Part shown: piece after piece, positions 59,136-64,000 of the stretch
Layout: every line of letters begins with the position of its first letter
How positions within the stretch are numbered: the stretch's first letter is position 1
DNA from: Lycorma delicatula
Lineage: Eukaryota; Arthropoda; Insecta; Hemiptera; Fulgoridae
Direction of reading: 5' to 3'
NCBI RefSeq assembly: GCF_047948215.1
Contig: NC_134461.1
Span: 91,656,245-91,720,244, forward strand
DNA: 64,000 nt
Translations under genes and position numbers: made by a program
Notes under the pieces: generated by a model
The model's database searches: none
What the model was told of the DNA's origin: nothing
Seen by the model: only the letters and a program-made list of their open reading frames with translations

Positions 59136-59814
59136 ACTTCCTTGTACGCCTATTAAATTAAATATATACAAGTTTATAAAATGAAAATTACATAAAATTT
59201 TATTTCATTAATAACTTATACTTTTTCATTTTTTTTATTTTTTATTGAATTTATTTATCGTACATTTTTTTTACAATCGGAAGTTAATAATTATTAATAA
59301 ATCAATTCATTTAAATTATAAAAAAGTTAAAAAAAAGGAGATGAAATCTGATTTGAACCGATGTGCCCCCTTGTAAGGTCCAAAATTTCATTAATTAAAA
59401 TTTCATTTGACTATAGCTCTGAAACCAATCAACATACTAACAACTACAAACCAATGAAAATAAGTACCACTATGTCGTTGAAAGCTCCCAATCAGGGCTT
59501 ATTACTGCAGTGAAGAAAAACTCCAAAAACCAATTTTTTTTTGGATTTTGGGCTTTTTTGGACACTTTTGGTCCAGTCGATTGCAATCAAAAGGGGAGGT
59601 GCACAATTAGATCTTAAAATAGTCGGAACTCCAAAATTTCAACATTCTACGGCTAGTTGTTTTTGAGTTATGCGAAATACAAACGTGCGTACAGACGTCA
59701 CGCTGAAACTAGTCAAAATGGATTCAGGGATGGTCAAGATGGATATTTCCGTTGAAATGTGAAAACCGAATTTTTTCGCGATCACAATACTTCGTTTACT
59801 TCGTACAAGGAAGT
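59136..59814 (-). mobile_element. Repeat family D, copy 3, both palindromic ends present (679 bp)
   Basis: ACTTCCTTGTAC at 59136-59147 and its exact inverse GTACAAGGAAGT at 59803-59814 bound the copy. The inside, read on the minus strand, contains GAAGTATTGTGATCGCGAAA, CAACGGAAATATCCATCTTG, GACTAGTTTCAGCGTGACG and CTGCAGTAATAAGCCC, as in the other copies. The open frame 59639-59839 lies within and is not a gene. The 12-bp inverted ends suggest a DNA-transposon-derived non-autonomous element. Confidence 0.75.
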
Positions 59815-60603
59815 AAAAAGTGAATTTTAAAAATCCCATTAAATTTTTTAATTGATATTTAATCCCAACATATGTTTTATATTCTCTATCCTTAGTTAGC
59901 TGATCTGTTTATTCCAACAATAATTTTAATTTTCTTCTCTTAAAAGAGAACTAAAACTATTGTTTTTTTTTCTCAACAGTTACTTGTTGAATTGTCAGAT
60001 TAACTAATTATGGGTATCTTAACAATATGAATTAACAATTTCATTTTTTTTTTATAAGGTTTTATCAAAAACGTTTTCTTTATTTTATCTTTAAAAACTT
60101 TTTATTCCGATTTTAACTTAAATTATATTCTTTTTCTCCTATTATATAAAACTTAAATCCTACATTCTTTTTATCTCTTGATTTTTCTAAATTATATAAT
60201 AGTATTATTAAATTTTTTTTAAATATAAAGAACTACATTTTAAAAAATTGATTAAATGTAAAAAACAAAATCCAATTCTTTAATTTTTGACTTTTGAAAG
60301 CTGTTGCTAAATAAAAACAACTAATTATTTATTCAATGCATCTTTAAAAAAATTTAAAGAAAAATAGAAAAATAAAAACCTTATTTTTATGAAAAATATG
60401 GGTTGACCTAAATTAAAAAGGGTTCCTTTTAATGTAGAAGAAAAAACCGTTCTCAACAAACAAAAATGTGAGAAATTCGCGTCCTCATAAAAATAAGTAA
60501 ATGAGTATACAAAGAAATAGCTTAGAGGAGGTACTAACGGGTATGTGCTAAAAGCATCTTGAGATATATATACTCGTATATAACCTTGGGAATAGAGAGT
60601 CAC
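59815..60603. other. Non-coding spacer
   Basis: A+T-rich. The minus-strand frame 60325-60603 has no recognisable domain and abuts the LINE start, so it is probably chance. Confidence 0.45.
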
Positions 60604-61625
60604 TACGTTGAAAAACTGAATAATATATACAAAGAATGTTCAGGTCTCGTTGATGTTGGAGTTTTTTACTGACGAGTTTAAAATTGAAAGAGGGGTGAAA
60701 CAAGGTTACTCAATATCCCCCAAGATCTTTTACAGCGGTCCTAAAAATGGCATTTAAGAACTCAACTGGGGTGAGAAGCGTGTAGGGATCGAAATCAATG
60801 GATAATAACTAACAAATCTGAAAATTACTGATGACATTGTGCTGTTTGCTAAAGATTTAACAAATTGGAAATGCTCAAGAATGATCTTCTTACAATATAA
60901 AAAGAGGTTGGCTTTCACATTAACTCTTCAAAAATAAAGATAATGTGTAATTAATGGGTAACACATAAAAGAATTACAGTGGAGGAGAACGAATTGGAAA
61001 ATGTTTACGAATATACCTACTTGGCATATTCTTGGGCTTGACAATTCATTAGTATGAATAACTCACTACTTCGGGAACTCCTATGAAGAATAAAACTTGG
61101 ATGGAGAGGATCCAAGCGTAATTCAACGGTGTTCAAGTCCAGAATCACTTTGACTCTACAGAAACAAGCATTTGATCAATGTTTCCTGCCGGTATTTCTA
61201 AAGGTTGTCAAACATGGACATTAAACAATGCAATAAAGAGAAAATTAAGATCAGCACAACGAGGAATGGAAAGAAGTATGCTGGGACTGACAAGAGTAGT
61301 TAGAAGGATAGCATTTAGTATTAGATACATTATAAAAATAACATATGTGCTGAAATATAAAAAACATCTAAAGTAGTAATGCGAAGAGCACATAGCAAGG
61401 AGATAGGATGAGTGGCTTTAGTAGGGACTGGTTTCCGAGATATCTGACTCGGCCAAGAGAAAGATCCGTGAATCGATGGGATAAATAAATCAAAGGGACT
61501 GATGGAATCAACTGGAAGCGAACAGCTCGAGATAGAGAAGCATGAGGAGAGTGGAGAAAACTTTTTCAGAGATTAGCAAGAGACTAGATCCACAACAGAC
61601 TGATATGGCTGCTTAGGTACGTTTT
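60604..61625 (+). pseudogene. RTE-type LINE reverse transcriptase, C-terminal two thirds, decayed
   Basis: On the plus strand, in order: HYVEKLNNIYKECSGLVDVG (60604-60660), RGVKQGYSISPKIF (about 60690-60730), LKITDDIVLFAKD (about 60820-60865, the F-A-D-D site now I-T-D-D but with both Asp kept), CQTWTLNNAIKRKLRSAQRG and MERSMLGLTR (61206-61300), and INWKRTARDREA (about 61505-61545). Relatives have the same order (GVRQGD-SPKLF, LRFADDIV, ETWTLT, AQRAMERAMLGI, W-x-A-x-DR-W). At least ten stops or frameshifts are present. It belongs to a different RTE lineage from the LINEs at 31.6 and 44.2 kb. 5'-truncated. Its 3' end is not sharply defined. Confidence 0.85.
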
Positions 61626-61773
61626 TACCTTGATTTTTTTTAAAGCTAATTTTCTTAAATTTTCGAATTAAATAACTTTTATATTAAAATGATAACATGG
61701 TATATTTCATTATAACCATTATAACCAGCCGCACTAAGCATTAATGATAAAATAAAATTTTTCGATAGAAAAA

Positions 61774-61932
61774 TTGATGGAGGAGTGGTAGCATTTTCAG
61801 CCTTTCGTCTGGAGGTCACGGGTTTGAATCCTAGTCAGGCACGGGAATTTCAAACGCTAAAAAATTCCATTTCCATATCCTGTGTACAAGCTTCAAGCCT
61901 CTGTAGCTGAAATAAAAATCATGAAATAAAAA
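61774..61932 (+). mobile_element. tRNA-derived SINE, family A (copy 10)
   Basis: GATGGAGGAGTGGTAGCATTT, CAGCCTTTCGTCTGGAGGTC, B box GGTTTGAATCC and AGTCAGGCACGG. A long tail follows (ATTTCAAACGCTAAAAAATT, CCATATCCTGTGTACAAGCT, TCAAGCCTCTGTAGCTGAA) and an A-rich end (AAATAAAAAAA). Confidence 0.8.
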
Positions 61933-62773
61933 AATATCAAAAAAACTTTAAATCATTTATGAAGATCATTTAATCTTGTTTAAAAAATGTATACATAAGA
62001 TATGTAGTAAAAATTTATCAGCGATATCAAGTTCCTAACAAAGAAAAAATAAATTAATGAAATTAATCCGTTTATTAAAGAGTAGAATTTAACATATAAA
62101 ATATATCATAATAGTCAACCTGAAAATATAATTTTTTTTTTGTAATCGGGTAAAAATTAAAGACTTAACAAATCTAACCGGTTAATTTCTTTTAAGAAAT
62201 TCTTTAAACAATTAATTAAAAAGTCAATAATTAAAGGAAGAATAAATTATGAGATGGAACTACAAGAAAAATTAGCATCGAAATAAATTCCTAATAACAT
62301 GAAAGATGTGGGTTGGCCAAGTAATAGATTATTATAATCTAGGGATAGATGAACAGGACTAGTCTGACTGGTAGAATAACAAAATATTTTCATGTGCTCT
62401 AATTGCTATATATTTGTTATTGAAATTTAGTGTAGCCCATTTGTTTAATTTTAGAAAAAAATTTTATTTGTTACGAAAATCAGTTAATTCGAAAATTAAA
62501 TCTAAATATTTGCTTTCGTACGTTATGAATATAAAACTGCTCATTTATTTAATGGGAAGATCTTTTAACAATATTGGCCCGCTCTTTCGTTAAATATAGT
62601 TTGGATTGAACACGGTTTTGAAAAATAGGTTTTCGTCACAGAAATTGAATTATATAAATGTTATTTATATTTTTAAAATTAGATTAATCTGAGAATGAAA
62701 TTATTTTTATAATTTAACTACAGATCGAAAATACTTTAAAAAGCCTTATGCGCTTAATCCAGATTTCTACTCT
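61933..62773. other. Non-coding spacer
   Basis: A+T-rich. No gene recognised. Confidence 0.5.
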
Positions 62774-62971
62774 TTATTCTCCTATATGTAGTACATCTTC
62801 ACAACAAATATCACCTGCCTTTCCTTCATTCAATTTTTCTGTGGGTTTGTCTAAGCTGTTTTGATGGAGTCCAGGCGTGAGGAAAGTAATGTTTATTTTA
62901 AGAATTGGATGCCTGGCAAGGAGATTGGCTTCTCTCGGAGGACAAAAAACATTTCTGTTACAAGTTGACAT
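62774..62971 (-). other. Orphan open frame, uncertain
   Basis: A 65-codon minus-strand frame with an ATG: MSTCNRNVFCPPREANLLAR, HPILKINITFLTPGLHQNSL and NEGKAGDICCEDVLHIGE. It is less A/T-driven than the surrounding frames. No family is recognised and there is no promoter or poly(A) signal I would trust. It might be an exon, a retroelement scrap or chance. Confidence 0.2.
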
Positions 62972-64000
62972 CTAACACCTTGACTTTGACTCTCTCTTTC
63001 TTTACATGACTGACGTACACTTTAGTACCCTTTTGTTAACTTATATTCAATCAGTGAATACATAAGCTTTACCGCAATATGTGGAGTCCCTTCTTTTCTT
63101 TTATGTTAAGGCATATTGCGTGTCTAATACAATTCGCAACACTGAAATAGTATAATTACTTCTCTGCTTTTTACCTATTATTAATTTTACTTATTTTTCT
63201 AGTTTCTTATTTACTTCTTTAAATATTTTTACTCAAAAAATTGTATGCTTTAGTATTATTTGAAAATAAATTTTAATAATAACGCTAAAACTTTTAAAAA
63301 ATAAAATTAATAAAAGATTCAATTGTAAGGAGAGATTATGTTTATTTCTACAATATAATTGGTCACGGTTTTGTACATCTTATAATAAATATGAAATAAT
63401 TTTAACTCAAAATCATTCGAACAAAAGATGCTTTTATTTCGAAAAAATATGTACCCTAAATAACATTAATGTACCCAAAATCTATCAAAAAAAATTTAAC
63501 TGATATATAAGAAAAAAAAAAATTTTACATACGAGAAAAGTCTAGTGTAGTAATAGTATAAAATAAATAGTTAAAAATTAAAGAAATATTTCAAATAATT
63601 ATTTTCTACTAAAAAGTAAAAATTAACTCATTTTATATTTATTTTCAACAAACAAACGTTGAATTCAATGTTCATAGTTACATATTGAATTCAATATATA
63701 AGTATGTGTGAACACTTTTTGTTTCGGATTTAGATTTTGGATTAGGATTAAGCATCTTAGAGGAAAACAAAAAGACACGAATGGCCGCAATCAGGTTCCA
63801 GATTCCATCAGGTTCATTTCAGACAATATTAAAATTTTGTAATAATCATTATGTAATAAGTTGTTTCAAACGTACAAATGTATAAGATCTACTAAAATCT
63901 ATAAAATATATAAATATATTTGTTTAAATCATGTTTAAGACTCCAAAATGAAGAAAAAAATAATTTTTTAATCATTTAAAAGAAATAAAAAATGCCATAT
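62972..64000. other. Non-coding A+T-rich region
   Basis: No gene or named repeat recognised up to the window end. Confidence 0.5.

Overview
The window looks like A+T-rich intergenic or intronic DNA of an insect nuclear genome. It is packed with old transposable elements and holds no complete host gene that I can support. The evidence is long homopolymer and TA tracts, no closely packed open frames, decayed Jockey-, R1- and RTE-type LINEs, Tc1/mariner-type transposons, tRNA-derived SINEs and long-inverted-repeat elements. The style of the two SINE families makes me suspect a sap-feeding hemipteran (planthopper-like), but that is an impression and not a demonstrated assignment.

Layout. 0.9-2.0 kb: a decayed Tc1/mariner element with matching 60-bp terminal inverted repeats. 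2.1-2.7 kb: a foldback element. 3.1-3.4 kb: a SINE (family B) with an 8-bp target duplication. 4.7-5.0 kb: a tiny LINE tail and a solo arm of a long-inverted-repeat element. 5.14-6.54 kb: a G+C-rich insertion derived from an R1/Jockey-type LINE ORF1 (zinc knuckles, no reverse transcriptase) between 8-bp duplications. 8.4-9.4 kb and 12.2-13.2 kb: long inverted-repeat elements. 18.2-18.7 kb: a 443-bp MITE with an exact 8-bp duplication. 19.8-20.4, 36.4-37.0 and 59.1-59.8 kb: copies of one medium-length repeat family (family D). 31.6-32.6 and 44.2-45.2 kb: 5'-truncated RTE-like LINEs. 35.15-36.30 kb: a decayed Tc1/mariner element with TIRs and TA at both ends. 40.8-41.9 kb: a cluster of four SINEs. 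48.1-49.1 and 57.4-57.9 kb: minus-strand Jockey-type reverse transcriptase pseudogenes. 60.6-61.6 kb: a second RTE-type LINE.

The only segment that looks like part of a host gene is a 59-codon open stretch on the minus strand at 47518-47694, ending in a consensus splice donor. It needs homology or RNA support. A few other orphan frames (55.4-55.6, 62.8-63.0, 31.3-31.4 kb) are listed with low confidence. The genes here do not form a pathway: the story is layered transposition, with autonomous LINE remnants alongside non-autonomous passengers (SINEs, MITE, foldbacks, a gag-only LINE derivative). I found no CRISPR array, operon, rRNA or functional tRNA gene.
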